A DNA stretch of 64,000 bases from Forficula auricularia (Eukaryota > Arthropoda > Insecta > Dermaptera > Forficulidae): positions 1,545,990-1,609,989 of the forward strand of contig JALMQS010000089.1 of the NCBI GenBank assembly GCA_024734495.1. Direction: 5' to 3'. This document shows positions 23,618 through 35,529 of the stretch, piece after piece; the first letter of the stretch is position 1, and the number at the start of each line of letters is the position of its first letter. The notes under the pieces were generated by a model. The model made no database searches and was not told the origin of the DNA. It saw nothing but the letters and a program-made list of their open reading frames with translations. Position numbers and translations under genes: made by a program.

Positions 23618-24272
23618 TATACAGGGTAGGGCATAAAGATCTACTACGTTTTGAAGAGGTATAAAAAATGAAAAAATTTAACTAGAAAAAAACTGAATAT
23701 ATTTTTTAAAAGAACAAAATATTTTTTTTTTAAATGTGTTTTAAACATTATATCAGACAATAAAAAAGAAGGAGGGTGGGGGTCTAAAATGAAAATTATA
23801 GCCCTTTTAACCAAACTCATCCAAATTTTGTATACATATTCTGAGGACCCCTAGAAGGGTAGAAATGCAAAATAAAACGACCCAAAATGAAGGGGGAGGG
23901 GGTCTAAAATGAAAATTTTAGCCCTTTCGACCAAACTCAACAAAATTTCGTATTCATAGTTTGGTCGAAAGGGTTAGAATTTTCATTTTAGACCCCCCCC
24001 CTCATTTTGGTTGGCTTGTTTTTGCATTTCTAGCCTTCTAGGGTTCCTCAGAATATGTATACAAAATTTGGATGAATTTGCTAAAAAGGGCTATAATTTT
24101 TATTTTTGACCCCCATCCCCCTTTTTTTGTCTGATATAATGTTAAAAACACATTTAAAAAAAACATTATTTTATATTCGTTTCAAAAATATATTCAGTTT
24201 TTCCTAGTTAAATTTTTTCATATTTTATACCTCTTCAAAATGTGGTAGATCGTTATGCCCCACCCTGTATAA
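23618..24272. repeat. Foldback in lectin intron, about 300-bp arms
   Basis: Ends are tatacagggtagggcat and its near complement atgccccaccctgtat. The arms share gtctgatataatg and tttcattttagacccc. It is flanked by simple AT sequence. Non-coding. Confidence 0.9.
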
Positions 24273-25059
24273 TGGATGTGAACTATTTATTATTATACCT
24301 ACTTTTAATTTTAAGGCTTGAATTAATTTGGCTTAAATTTATTTTTTGATTCCTCTTTCTACACTCCTAAAAAATCTTCGTTGAAATTTTTAGTCAGTAT
24401 TATTACAGTATTTTGGTGTTAGTTAACTCATAGATTTTTAGAATTTTTTTCTTCTCATTTTTGAAGTCTACTTAAAAAAATTCTGTTTCTTTATGTCTTT
24501 ATTTTCAACAATACCGTGTATTCAAACTATCATCTCTTCGTTTCTTTTAAATTACTTTATATTTCAAATTGCAACTTTTCTAGATCAATTTAAACTTGAT
24601 ATTTCCAATTTTGATTTTTTTGTGAGATTCTAAATTCATAAAGTCTTAAAAGTATACTAGCACACATTTGGATTACCATATTTGTCTAATTTGTGCAAAA
24701 TTTCTAATCTTATAAGTATTGACTTTGGGTTACTCTACGTGTGGTATCTGTAAATTTGAATTTTTTTAAACCTAGTAATTTGGAGAATTTTTGATAATCG
24801 CATACTTTCCTGTATTTGTACATCAATTGAAAATTCTCAATGAATATTTTATAGTCACAATTGAAAAAATTGAAGGATAATAAATTAAATTCACACAGGG
24901 GGCTAGGTCTTCGAACTATGTATAATCACAAATAAACAAACGTATTTCTCCTAAGTTTCAGACAGAGTTTAAGCTATTCCATATAAATTTTATGATAACT
25001 TTTCGAAAGTTCATCCATCAATTTTATTCGAATCAGGCTGAAGCAAACATTATATTAAA

Positions 25060-25092
<33 letters not shown>

Positions 25093-25101
<9 letters not shown>

Positions 25102-25466
25102 ACACGATTTTGTCAGTAATGCACCAAAAAGTATATAATAATGTAATAATCAAAAAGTGTGGGGTGCAGAAGCATACACTTTTAATCTTTTTGGCTTTTC
25201 AGCCTTTCTAGCCATCAGCCAATTTACGATACTATAATATTTTTAAATTTCGTCTTCTATCTAGGGATCAGATTTTAGCCGGTTGTCGCGAGTCGAATTC
25301 GAATCCGTGTCCACTTGATTAGTAGGCTGTTACGCTATCCTCTCGGCCAACCCGAACCCCATGTACTTTTAATTAATTTTGACAAAGTGCCCCATGCTTT
25401 TTGATTATTACTTTATTATGTACTTTTTAGTGCATTACTGACAAAAGCGTGTTTTTTAGTTTTTTA
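25093..25466. repeat. Foldback family G, copy 1, split by a SINE
   Basis: Arms aactaaaaaacacgattttg and gtgttttttagtttttt surround agtaatgcaccaaaaagta. A second copy is at 43612-43783. A tRNA-derived SINE separates the arms. The long A run just left (25065-25092) may be part of the insertion. Confidence 0.85.
25187..25360 (-). mobile_element. tRNA-derived SINE, copy 2
   Basis: The - strand reads a tRNA-like head with A box TGGCCGAGAGG and B-box-like GGATTCGAATTCG, then the body also found at 6916-7102 (ggctaaaatctgat), and a short A-rich tail. Duplications atacacttttaat (25174-25186) and atgtacttttaat (25361-25373) flank it. Not a functional tRNA. Confidence 0.85.
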
Positions 25467-26030
25467 AAATATAATTAATTTTTTTTCTTTTTATTCTTAA
25501 TTATTTTCATAGAGAAACGCTTGCGGAATTTAACATAATGAAATGTATTTATTTTTATTATTTTTATAAAATATCATTTAAATTAAGGAGGTAAACAATT
25601 ATTTTTATAGAGAAATGTTTGAGGAATTTAACAGAACAAAAGCCACATTAATGTTTTTGGTAGTTACTTTCTTTGTATCTTGTGAATACTACAAAAAAAA
25701 AAAAAAAAATACTAAAAATTGACTTAAACAACGCCTGAATTATGTGACTCGTCATTCTGGACTGTTAGGTTGTCTAAATACAGGCGTCGTCTTAAAGTGC
25801 TGCCCTCTTCTGAGTAAAATTGTTGTATTTAAGGTAATGAGATGATAAGGCAATTTTCAATATTAACCAAGTACTTTCTATTTAATTTAATTTTTTCTAA
25901 TTAAACTTTGTTTATAAATTTTAATTGAATGTAATGGAAGGCAGCCCAGGGGTAGTGAGGAAAGAAAAAATTAACACATATCCAAATAAAGTGTAATTTA
26001 TTGGAATCCTTCCTTCTTTTCCTTCAAACC

Positions 26031-26063
26031 GACGTTTCGGAGGATTCTTCCCTCCTTCTTCAG
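26031..26063 (-). ncRNA. Hammerhead-ribozyme-like motif in lectin intron
   Basis: On the - strand: CTGAAGA, extra A, a perfect 5-bp stem GGAGG/CCTCC, GAA, ACGT, C. Flanks give helix I of five pairs (AAACC upstream, GGTTT downstream). All conserved core positions are present. It is antisense to the lectin transcript, so it would act only in antisense or element RNA. Confidence 0.5.
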
Positions 26064-26510
26064 GGTTTCAGGGGTCTTTGTTTATACTTAATTTAGTAGG
26101 TAGACATATATTAAAATAAAACCATTGGAAAAAAGTAAATTGAAAACATTTTTAAAAGATGCTATTTTATGATATATTTACATGAATTTATACATATTAT
26201 GTAGAATTAGGCGATTTTTAGAGAAACCCTGCTTCATGAGCCCTCCCTCTTAGTTATTTCATGTCAAAATATAAAACAATGCCCGAAAGGCAAATTTTCT
26301 TTTATCAATAATACCTAAATATTTTCGATGATGTTTACAATGCTAGAAAAGAAAGAAAGTAGGAATCAAAGGATGTGGGTGTGGTATCTGTAAATTAATA
26401 AATTTGTTTTCTAAAAAAAATCAAATGTCATAGGTGTTTAATTGTTTTTTTTTTTTTTTTTTTTTTTACTTATGGAAAGTGGTGTAGGTTTTAGGTGAAA
26501 CATGATGTTA

Positions 26511-26572
26511 GTTAATCGAGTAAAGGGTGTGTAGTTTCACAGCGAAACTACACACCCTTTACTCGATTAACT
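26511..26572. repeat. Perfect short palindrome
   Basis: Arms of about 29 bp beginning agttaatcgagtaaagggtg flank a spacer of a few bases. It could form a cruciform in DNA or a strong RNA hairpin. The flank tttaggtgaaacatgatg suggests it is the core of a degraded foldback. Confidence 0.9.
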
Positions 26573-26718
26573 TTAATTGTTTTGTTTTGGCTTAGTCGTT
26601 ATTTATTAGAGAATTTGATTTTATTATTTATTAACCTATTACATCATATTCATTATGTATAATTATTTCTTAAGAATAAAATTAAAATAGAACTTGCAAG
26701 CTGAAGGTAAACGTTTGA

Positions 26719-27607
26719 TATACAGGGTGTTCAGAAAAACCGTCCAAGACTTCAAGGTGTGATTCCCCAAAATCAAAATTAGATGAAAAGTTCCAATAAA
26801 CATAGGTCCAAAACGCTTCGTTTTCTGTCTGGCCGCCATTTTTTTTTAAGAAAAACCTCTATCTTGAGAAAAAATCTAGATATCTTTATGAAATTTGGTA
26901 CACCTGTACTTAACTACATTATCTGCTATTTAAAAAAGAACCTAAATTTTATCTCAATAATTTTCAAAATAGCAGCTATTTAAAATTTTTAATTATGAAT
27001 AACTTTTTAATCTTTCATTTTATTAAAATTAGTATCATTGTATATAATATTACCCTTTTTATTGTGAACAGAATAACATCTTATTTCTTAAGATCTGATA
27101 AAAAATAACCTAGTTATGATAATATCTTGTGTAAGCACCATTACTGGCTTCCGAAGACTGAATTTTGAGACCGGCATTATTTCCTCCTATTTTCCTACAA
27201 ATTTTGTCATAACTTCGTTATTTTTTATTGGATCTTGAAAAATAAGGTGTCATTTTGTTCACAATAAAAAGGGTAACATTATATCTAATATTTTAATAAA
27301 CTGAAAGATTAAAAAGTTATTAAGAATTAAAAATTTTAAATAGCCGCCATTTTGAAAATTTTCAAGATAAAATTTAGGTACTTTTTCAAATAGTAGATAA
27401 TGTAGTTAAGTACATGTTTACCAAATTTCATAAAGATATCTACATCCGTTCTCAAGATAGACGTTTTTCTTAAAAATAAAATAAAATAGCGGCCAGATAG
27501 TAAACGAAGCGTTTTTGGACCTATGTTTGTTGATTCTTTTCATCTAATTTTGATGTGGAGAATCAGGCCCTGAAGTCTTGGAACGGTTTTTCTAAACACC
27601 CTGTATA
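26719..27607. repeat. Foldback in lectin intron, about 400-bp arms
   Basis: Ends are tatacagggtgttcag and its complement. Arms share ctaattttgat, ggacctatgttt and tctggccgcc. The middle (27100-27180) is unique. It ends 280 bp before the terminal lectin exon. Confidence 0.9.
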
Positions 27608-27887
27608 AAGATTTTTATATAAATATAATATCAACAAATATTGTTATCTTGGAAATAAATATAAATTTTATTAATTATTATATATCCTCTGCTGATTACC
27701 ATTCGTGAAAAACGTTTAAACAAAAATTGCCAGGAATCGCATTGTCTATATAAAAGTTTATGGACTTTTTTGTACAGCTAATAGTTTAGGAGTTATTTGA
27801 TTAACCTCAAAATTTTCGAACTAATTTACGTACCGACTTTTATTATTATTAGTATTTCGTTCAATTTACATTTACTTACTTTTTCAG

Positions 27888-28091
27888 GCTGACGAAGGAT
27901 CTTTCTTTTGGATGGCGACTGGCAGACCTGTGACGTTCACCAACTGGAATACTGGAGAGCCCAATAATTTCCGCTATGAAAATGGCGAAGAAGAACATTG
28001 TCTTGAGTTGTGGAATCGTGATGGCAAAGGACTTAAATGGAATGACACCCCATGCAGTTTTGAAACATATTTTGTTTGCGAGGTCCATTGA
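27888..28091 (+). CDS. C-type lectin, terminal exon (sugar-binding half of CTLD)
   Basis: The acceptor tttttcag ends at 27887. The exon reads 67 codons and a TGA at 28089-28091. ADEGSFFWMATGRPVTFTNW leads to GEPNN, the EPN motif typical of calcium-dependent mannose-type binding. Next come EEHCLEL and the WND motif (exon residues 51-53), then TPCSF and YFVCEVH, which supply the three remaining CTLD cysteines. With the first exon this is a complete fold, so an extracellular mannose-binding lectin is likely. Protein ends two residues after the last conserved Cys-Glu pair, with no membrane anchor. An exact orthologue name cannot be given; perlucin-like is the nearest general label. Confidence 0.94.
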   Translation, partial: ADEGSFFWMATGRPVTFTNWNTGEPNNFRYENGEEEHCLELWNRDGKGLKWNDTPCSFETYFVCEVH

Positions 28092-28596
28092 CGGAGTGAA
28101 TAGGGCTGTGAGAGATCCGTTTCAAATAACGCTTGAAACCCAGTTCATTGAAGAAATCTGGGAGTATTTGTGTTAGTGTGTATGAATGTGTACGTGTGTT
28201 TTCATCTTGAATGGAAAAGTGAGTGTATACTTGGTTGAATGACTGATATTATGTATGATTTAGACTTCTCCAAAGATTTCAACTGATATTTCCCCCATTC
28301 GGTTTTTCATATACCTACCCTTTTTCCAATATTATTTAATCTTTTATAACATACCTTGATATTTTGGTTGATTCTACAATATTTAAAGATGGTTCAAAAA
28401 ACTAGGAAATTAAAAAAAAATATATTACTTCTATGTTATTCATATTTTCATTTCACTTTTTTTTTTTTAATTTTTTTATCATTTTCATTATTGTTATGTT
28501 TTTTTATTGCAATTTAATTGTTATTATCATAGAGGGGAAAAGCTTTCAATTATGACCAGAAAGTTTTTTGATTGAATATTCTCTAAGCCCATTACA
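28092..28596. other. Lectin 3' flank
   Basis: Presumed 3'UTR and downstream sequence, AT-rich. No clear AATAAA signal could be tied to the gene and no other feature was seen. Confidence 0.5.
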
Positions 28597-29833
28597 TATA
28601 CTAGGTGAGTTTTTTTTTACCTTGAGACAGTCTTATAACTCAAAAACAGTGCATTATATGAAAAAAGTTTATTTATATTAGGGGGAAACTAAAATAGGGT
28701 ATTGTTTATCGACTAGCACAAGCTTTCAAGGGTATTTTGAGGTCAAGTTCTGTTTTTTAAATAGAAACCAATATGTTTATGTACATATTCTTAATCTATA
28801 AAAAAACTGAACAACTTTTATTAGTAACGTTTAAGGAAAACGGGGTTGGTTTATAGTCAAACATATTAAACACAGGAATTATTTAACGGATTATAGTGGT
28901 GTTTCACAGAGTGGAAATTAAAATTTTATAAAAAATCTCCAAAATATAATTTAAAAGATTTCTTAATTTTATTTCCACTTTGTGAAACACCACTATAATC
29001 CGTTAAATAATTCAACTTTTATTTGAACTATTTTTTTATACGACATCAAATAAAAAAATATTAAATTATTAGATCTCAAAAAAATCCAATTAATAATTAT
29101 TCAACTTAATTATCAAATAATAATGATCAAATATTTAATTATTAAATAAATAAATTAATAATTTTGCGAAACTGTTCTGAGACATTCCTAAGTGTATTCA
29201 CCGGATAAATTAAGACCATGAGCATTTCTATTCTTTCTTCAACAAAAAAATGCTCTATTTTTTATTATGGTAATACAATATAACTATCTACTGGATTGAC
29301 ACGAGAAATAAACTTTTTTAAACTCAAGAATTTTAAATAGTTTTATTAAGTAGAAAATAATCTCTTAAATCTGTGTACCTACTAAGAAGTTTTAAGATCA
29401 TTATAAACACTGAATTTCATTATTGTGAGTTTTCGATTTAATAATTATTTATTTAATAATTAATTATTTGATCATAATTATTTGATAATTAAGTTGAATA
29501 ATTGTTAAATATAATTATTAGGATTTTTTTGAGATCGAATTGATTTAATATTTTGTTTATTTGATGTCAAATAAAAAAATAGTTCTTATGAAAGTTGTTC
29601 AGTTTTTTTTTTGTAAATTAAGGATACGTAAAGAATATATATGTTTCCATTTCAAAAACAGAGCTTGAGTTCGAAATAGCCTTGAAAGCTTGTTCTAATT
29701 CCAAAAACAATAGCGTAGTTTAGTTTTCCCCTTGATATTAATAAACTTTTATTTGAAATTTGTTTTCATATAATGCACTGTTTTTGAGTTGTAGGACTGT
29801 CTCAAGATAAAAAAAAAAACTCACCCGGTATAT
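28597..29833. mobile_element. Long-TIR element K, copy 1 (coding part deleted)
   Basis: The ends atatactaggtgag and ctcacccggtatat begin inverted arms of several hundred bp containing ttgagacagtcttataactc. The centre retains only the start of the frame present in copy 2 (words aattaagaccatgag). A family C foldback is nested in the left arm at 28834-29012. Copy 2 is at 54313-55569. Confidence 0.85.
28834..29012. repeat. Foldback family C, copy 2
   Basis: Inverted arms cacaggaattatttaacgga and ccgttaaataattc, with ggtgtttcacagagtgg in the left arm. It splits the left arm of element K. No CTGANGA core remains in the centre. Confidence 0.8.
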
Positions 29834-31074
29834 GTATAAGTACACCTAGCCATCGATTCACTCCTTATTTATGTGAACCAATTTACCATGTAATTCGAAA
29901 TAATATTAAAATTCGAATCTACAGTTCAAATTTAAAATGAGGGATATGTTTTACACATCCATAATATAATAATATTATTTCTTTTTAATAAAAATCATAG
30001 AAAATATTTTGACATACTTACGTATATGCCATTAATTCAGAAATGATACATGTTTTTTCATTTCCTTTTAAAATAAACCTTTAGTGTGTAATTTAAAGCT
30101 TTTACTCATTTTTTTAACCATGTTAAGCCAAATCCTTGTAATTCGAGTAATGTGTAAATCAAATGTTAAGTTAATTTTGTTAATAAATTCTAACAGATAA
30201 AATGATAAATTTTATAAAGTCAATTCTTTTATAAACAAACAGAGCTATTGTTAGAAATCCAAAAGTTTCGGGAGAAATTCTCCCTTTATAAGTGGAAATT
30301 TTAAAAGATAATTGCTTTAAAAAAGGAATAAAGCAACCATTTTTTTTTTTAATTTACACCGATAAAGGGAGAATTTCTCCCTAAACGTTGGGATTTTTAA
30401 CATTATTTTTCAAATTGTTTTTATAAAATAATCTTATTTATTTAATACTGAAAACAAATAATAAATTATTTCAAGATATATTTAAGAAAATATAATTACT
30501 TTAATGGCACTCTAAATTAATTTTCCAATGTCATTTTTTATAATACGTTAATTTTTGTAGAAAATCGATAAAATTTTCTAAAAATTGTGATTCTAAATTA
30601 GTAATTTCTTATAAAGGAGGAGATAATATAATAATAATAATAATCCCACTGTGAATATATTACCCATTTTGTTTTAGTAAATTTATTTTTTCAATAAGTA
30701 TATTTTTAAGTCATTATAAAAAAGTATTGTAAATAAAGCTGAGTTAAAAATTAAAGCTAACTTTTTATACATTTCGTTTTTCTCTGTTAATTGATAAAAT
30801 AAGTTTACTTATCATAACAATCAACTGGTATTTTGAAAAAGTGCGTTTTTCACTTTTATTATTGGGGTTTGTGAATAAAAATTTCAAAGATCTTCTTTTT
30901 TTGTGTCTGACCAGACACCTAAACCAAAACAGTGAAATCTTTTATTCAACTAATACAAAACAGTGTGTTTTTTGAAAATGATATAATGCATTGCATTTAG
31001 TATTCTAATTCTCGATAAATACTACATCTCAATTGCTTATAAAATAGCCTCTCATTGACTGACATTTTCACTTG
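29834..31074. other. AT-rich sequence with a small MITE-like inverted repeat
   Basis: No gene. An inverted pair aaaagtttcgggagaaattc (about 30260) and aatttctccctaaacgttgg (about 30374) may bound a 140 bp MITE. The rest shows nothing supportable. Confidence 0.45.
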
Positions 31075-31360
31075 TTTCACGTTAAAAATTAAAAAAACTA
31101 AAAGAAGTACATTTTTTCAATATATATATTTCCGACTATCAACCCATCTTTAGGAATTAAAGAAATTTTTGATAGCCCGAAATATATACAGGAGTTTTTT
31201 AACGGGTTATATAGTGGTGTTTCACAAGTTACCCGTGTTTAATATGTTTCACTATAAACCAACACCGCTTTCCCTAAATGTTACCGAATATAATATAATA
31301 TAATGAAAAAATGTACTTCTTTTATTTTTTTAATTTTTAACGTGAAACAAGTGACCTAAA
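31075..31360. repeat. Foldback with nested family C fragment
   Basis: Arms cacttgtttcacgttaaaaa and its complement near 31340-31355. A family C fragment (31189-31285) sits in the right half. A damaged hammerhead-like core is present in the left half, with TAAAGA for CTGANGA on the - strand. Confidence 0.75.
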
Positions 31361-31907
31361 AAACTAACTCATAGTAAATTAATATCTCATAAAATATTTA
31401 TTTACTTTTATCTTTATTAAAGATGTTTCACCTTGCACTAACACCACAATATCTAATTCTCTATTAATTGTCAGAATTTATAATTAAAAATGCAGGAAAC
31501 ATATTTTTTTGGATGATTCTCTCATGATACTATTGGAAAAAGCATAAACACATGATTCAAAAAAAATTTTTAATTGTTTTTTTATATTTAAATTTATTAT
31601 TATGGGGTGTATGTCATCTAGTCACCTGGGACAGCACAAAATGGGGATAAAAAAATATTGGAAAGCGCTCCGAGCATTGAAAAAGTTGTCCCAATAAGTT
31701 TCTTAGCTCATATAAAAATTCCCCTGTACATTTTCAGTGGAAAAAATTATCTTAACTGAGTTCAGATGTTCCACTATTGATTCTTATTTCAGTTATTACT
31801 ATTTTATTTTTCAATAATTTAAATAAAAATAAATAAATAAATTAAATATGGTTTGTTAAACTATCCATAAATAATATTAATTTTAATTTTTAAATCTTTA
31901 ATTTTTA
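31361..31907. other. Unassigned AT-rich sequence
   Basis: No supported gene or element. Confidence 0.5.
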
Positions 31908-32455
31908 CTTTATCATACAGGGTATGATCAAGTATTGTAATCCTGCATGAAAAAAGTATTTTTTTTCCTTCTTTTTTTTCGAAATATCTGAAAAACGGTT
32001 GATACTATTTTGATTAAAAAAATTGAGCGAAACCATGGCATTTCGTTCTACAAAAAAGCTCTAATAAGTGAACATCGAACAAATTATATTTTTCGAGATA
32101 ACAATTTTTTGTTTGTCAAAATGTCTGTTAGTCTGTCTGGTTGTCTGGATGTCTGTGTGTTACCAAATTTTTGTGGACGAGCTAGTTCAAAAACAAGTTT
32201 GAATATCGGAACCAAATACTGATTAGATTTTGGTGCATATCGACTCAAAATTAAGGGGCGTGGAGGGGGATTAAAAATTAAAAATCTAGGCCATTTGAGC
32301 AAACTCAACCAAATTTTGTATACATAATCAGCGGGACTCCAGAAGTATAAAAATGCAAAAACTAACCCCCCCCCTACATGATTATAAATAATTTTAGGGG
32401 CCAGGTTGTATGGTAAAGTCAAGTGGATGGCCACATCAGAACACGTCAGATTATT
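31908..32455 (+). repeat. Family A repeat, copy 1
   Basis: Family A runs from tttactttatcatacaggg, through gaaaccatggcatttcg and gatgttcacttattag-type words, to ggatggccacatcagaacac. Eight copies occur in both orientations. Ends share an inverted actttaccatac. Internal G or C tracts are part of the repeat. Open frames inside it are not conserved between copies, so I regard it as non-coding and of unknown class. Confidence 0.85.
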
Positions 32456-32691
32456 TTATAAGGTTGAATTAATTTTTGGAGACGGACTGATAAGTGAATT
32501 GAGTGGATATTGATGCCACTGAGAGAGGAAACAGGGGATCACATTGGATCACATTGGATTTTCTTCACTTACCTTTTAAAATCCCGAAGAAGGAGGGAAT
32601 AAGCCTCAGAATGAATAAAGCGATAGATTGAAGGAGATAATAAAAGAGTGTGTCTTCTGGTGGAAAAATAATATAGAGACTATAGTTTCGA

Positions 32692-34299
32692 TTAGGGTAT
32701 CTCGGCAAATAATAATTCCTGGGAAACGAGAATATTTCGAAGGTATTCCCGGAATTCCCGAGAAAACCGGGTTTTAATATTTACTAATAAAAATAAATTT
32801 AATTAAAAAAAAACAATTTTAATATTCATTTATTTTTTCATTTAAACAAAAACTTAATTACTAATAGAACAAAAAAAGTTATTTATCAGAAGAGATTTTA
32901 TAATGAGTTCTAACTCTAAACTAGCGCATTAACCGAATTGTTGTTGAGTCGTGTCCTAATTTTGGTGACACAAAGGCTCTTTCACTTTATGCAAAGGAGA
33001 GCATCTAAGAGCATTTTCAATTTTTTTTTTTTTTGGCTTTAGAGAACTATGACCAGACAGCCACGCAAATAATGATTCTATAATTTAAAGTGAAAATGAT
33101 GGTACAATTGAAGAAAGAAAAAAAAACTGTTAAATATGTATCCAATTTATAGCTCAATTTTGCAGCTGATGAAAAAAAAGGCTACTTTATGTAAAATTTC
33201 TTCCTCTTCTAAAGCTAGCAGATTCGTAATATTAAAAGGCGCAGTCAAGCCAGAGGCAAATAAATAATTTAATAACTTGTTCGATTCTCTTTTAAATTTA
33301 GTACAATTAAAAATTAGATAGTTGGCAGATCCTTCATCTAGGTTGCAGTAAATGCACATCGGGCTGTCACAAATGCCTATTTTGAATAGATGTGCAGGAA
33401 AGCGACCATGGTTAAACATTAGTCTAACTAATGTAGTATAGGCATTTCGACCCAGATGCACATCATCAAGCCAATGCTTCTTTGGAATGTTAGGGTGTAG
33501 AAGAGCATAGTGAGTTGGGTGATTAAGTATACCATTCTTTCCAATAGGTAATCCAATTATCATGAAATTTTGATTTGAGCCAATTGACGGCATCCGAAAT
33601 AGTAATTTCCTTGAACAGTATAGAGCTCGAGTTCATTATGCTATCTTTGGCTAAGAGGTCCACTCTTTCATTGTCCGGGATTCCCATATGGGCTTTAACC
33701 CAAATGAACCGGCATGTTCGTTTTTGTTGTTTAATGTTGATTAAGTTCCTAATGATTCTTAAGACTAAAGGGTTTTTTGTTTGTGAATCAGTTCTTTATA
33801 GCCATCAGCCATTTTTTTGTTAATTTTCCACTGGCTTCAAATAAATTAAATTCTTTTAATATAGTCTTTTAATAAAATCTCCAATTTCTTTCTGTCGACA
33901 TTCTTTTTCTTTAATAACCCTTTAATTTTATTATTTAAGATTTAATATCAGTGAAATAATAACTAAGTCTTATTGAAATTAAATTGAAAACATATTTAAA
34001 CTTTAAATTTATTCTTGTTGTAACTTTTTAAAATAGACACCGGCACACGCCTTGATTTTCAAATATTTGTTTTGCTTGCTCAGCTGCATTATCACGAATA
34101 CAACAAAGTCAATGGTTACTTTGTTTAAAAAAAAAAAAAAAAAAAAAAGTAGTTTTGGAATATTTATTTTTCATTTGTATGATGATAAATGTTATAAATA
34201 TTCCCGTGAATTGACTTTTTTCTCGGGAAATCGGGAATAGATATTTTTGCGAATTTTCTGGGAAATCATGAACGAGAAATTCTGAGTGAGAAACCCTAG
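32692..34299. mobile_element. TIR element family I, copy 1
   Basis: Ends are tagggtatctcggc and gagaaaccctag. Copy 2 (49849-51582) has cleaner ends, ctagggtttctc. The two share the interior (acaaactagcgcattaaccg, cactggcttcaaataaatta). Copy 1 carries a non-LTR fragment at about 33020-33815. No transposase frame is visible. Confidence 0.75.
33147..33802 (-). pseudogene. Non-LTR retrotransposon fragment: RNase H and C-terminus
   Basis: The - strand frame starting near 33802 reads TDSQTKNPLVLRIIRNLINI, then FIWVKAHMGIPDNERVDLLA (33640-33710). This is the C-terminal part of a retrotransposon RNase H (TDS, and WVxxHxGIxxNExxDxLAK). Near 33545 the frame shifts; the other frame continues LHPNIPKKHWLDDVHLGRNA and CDSPMCIYCNLDEGSANYLI, the cysteine-containing tail after RNase H in Jockey/I-type elements. 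A T run at 33020-33032 is the poly-A tail of the - strand element. It is 5'-truncated with no reverse transcriptase, and the frameshift makes it dead. It interrupts family I. Confidence 0.85.
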
Positions 34300-34547
34300 T
34301 TTGCCCTCTTCATCAGTCTATTACAAATTGATTCATAAGAATGTGTGTAAAGTACACCTAACCATTACACCAATTCCTTTTTTTAATGCAATCGAATGCA
34401 AGAACTGGCGCACCAGTAAAGAAGCAGTCCCTATGGACCTTGAAAGACCCTTGCATTACAGAAGAGAAAGGAAAGTTGATTAAGTGAGAAGGTGGAGACA
34501 TAGGTGTTTTGAAGGTTTGAAAATTCCTGTGAATCAATTGTAATAGA

Positions 34548-34582
34548 CTGATGAAGAGGGCAAAGCCCTCGAAACTATTGTC
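34548..34582 (+). ncRNA. Hammerhead-ribozyme-like motif, ACTATxGT family
   Basis: CTGATGA, extra A, a perfect 6-bp stem GAGGGC/GCCCTC with AAA loop, GAAA, C-TATT-G, T, C. Helix III is a closed minimal stem (A-U and C-G with a 4-base loop). Flanks give helix I as GA/TT plus TAA/TTA around an internal loop. All catalytic core bases are present. Confidence 0.6.
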
Positions 34583-34790
34583 TTGTTATAAATAAATTAA
34601 AAATGTATTTTTCCAGGAGAGACACACTCTTTTATTGTCTCCTTCAATTTATAAAAATTCTGCTACTCTCGGCAAAAAAAACTTTCAATTTAATAAAAAA
34701 ATATTTTAAATCATCTTATTTTTTGAATTTTGGACTGCCTCATCAATATCCACTCAATTTCAAATTTTTATTCACACACTCACATTCTTT

Positions 34791-35490
34791 AAGGTAGTTG
34801 TATCACCATATGCATTTTCTTAGGATTTTTTTGAATTTTAGAGAGATTATTATTTAAATACTTCTGCATCGATTGGTGGCAAAACGAAATTTATGAACAA
34901 TAGTTACGGAGATATTAAGTTCCAAAGATAGAATTTTTCAGACTCTTATACATTGCACTATACGAGATATCGGAGAGTTTACATACATATTTAATTATAA
35001 TTAAGAAACTCTTCTTACCATTGGTATAAAAAACTAAACCAACATTAAACAATAACTAATATATTTTTTAAGAAAATCTTAATTCATAGTTACAACACTG
35101 TTTCTGAGGTAATAATGAATAATAATTAAAAATTTACACTAAAAACAAGCTGGCAACAACGCATTTATTTAACCTAAAATGTGGGTTAACTTTAGTTTGA
35201 TATTTTTTCGCTTTAGCCATTGTCGCAGCAGCTTTTATTCGCTTATTAAGAACTTTTTTATAAATCTTCCTTAATAATGTACTTTATCTGACATTTCTAT
35301 GATAAAATATATACAAGCTCGGACAATGTTGCCAGATTTGTCAAACGAGCCCGGGATTGGCTAGTAGTGGTACATAAACAGCAAAAAGTTTTGGGCTTAT
35401 GAATTATGAATCCTTATATTGTCCGTACAACTACTATATACTTTAGCATTAACTTTTTGCTACTATTGTCGCAATAGAACTACCTTAAAT
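34791..35490. mobile_element. MITE with TTAA or TA target
   Basis: Inverted ends ttaaggtagttgtat and atagaactaccttaa bound about 690 bp. If TTAA is the duplication the ends start GGTAGTT, compatible with piggyBac-type MITEs; TA and a mariner-type origin is the alternative. Non-coding. Confidence 0.55.
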
Positions 35491-35529
35491 GAAATTTGTA
35501 ATTTGTACATTTGTTTTTATTAGAAACAA

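Larger units (their letters stand above)
23551..27887 (+). other. Lectin intron (4.3 kb) with repeat insertions
   Basis: GT...AG boundaries agree with the two exons in phase 0. The intron contains foldbacks at 23618-24272, 25093-25466 and 26719-27607, a perfect palindrome at 26511-26572, a single-arm repeat with a hammerhead-like core at 26031-26063, and a SINE. The stretches 24273-25092 and 25467-25990 show no other feature beyond poly-A and poly-T runs. Confidence 0.85.
32619..34750. mobile_element. Hammerhead-bearing inverted element, split by family I
   Basis: Left arm: ttgaaggagataataaaaga at 32629 through gactatagtttcga at 32691. Right side: ttgccctcttcatcagtcta at 34301, then an inverted intact motif (34548-34582) and the arm ending ctgctactctcggcaaaaa. 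The family I element landed within helix II of the left (- strand) motif. Other copies are at 51795-52045, 59207-59562 and, more diverged, 46640-46800 and 60545-60973. No reverse transcriptase is present. Confidence 0.7.

Noticed and set aside
32084..32434. 116-codon frame in family A copy 1
   Set aside because: It is not conserved in the other seven copies of the repeat.
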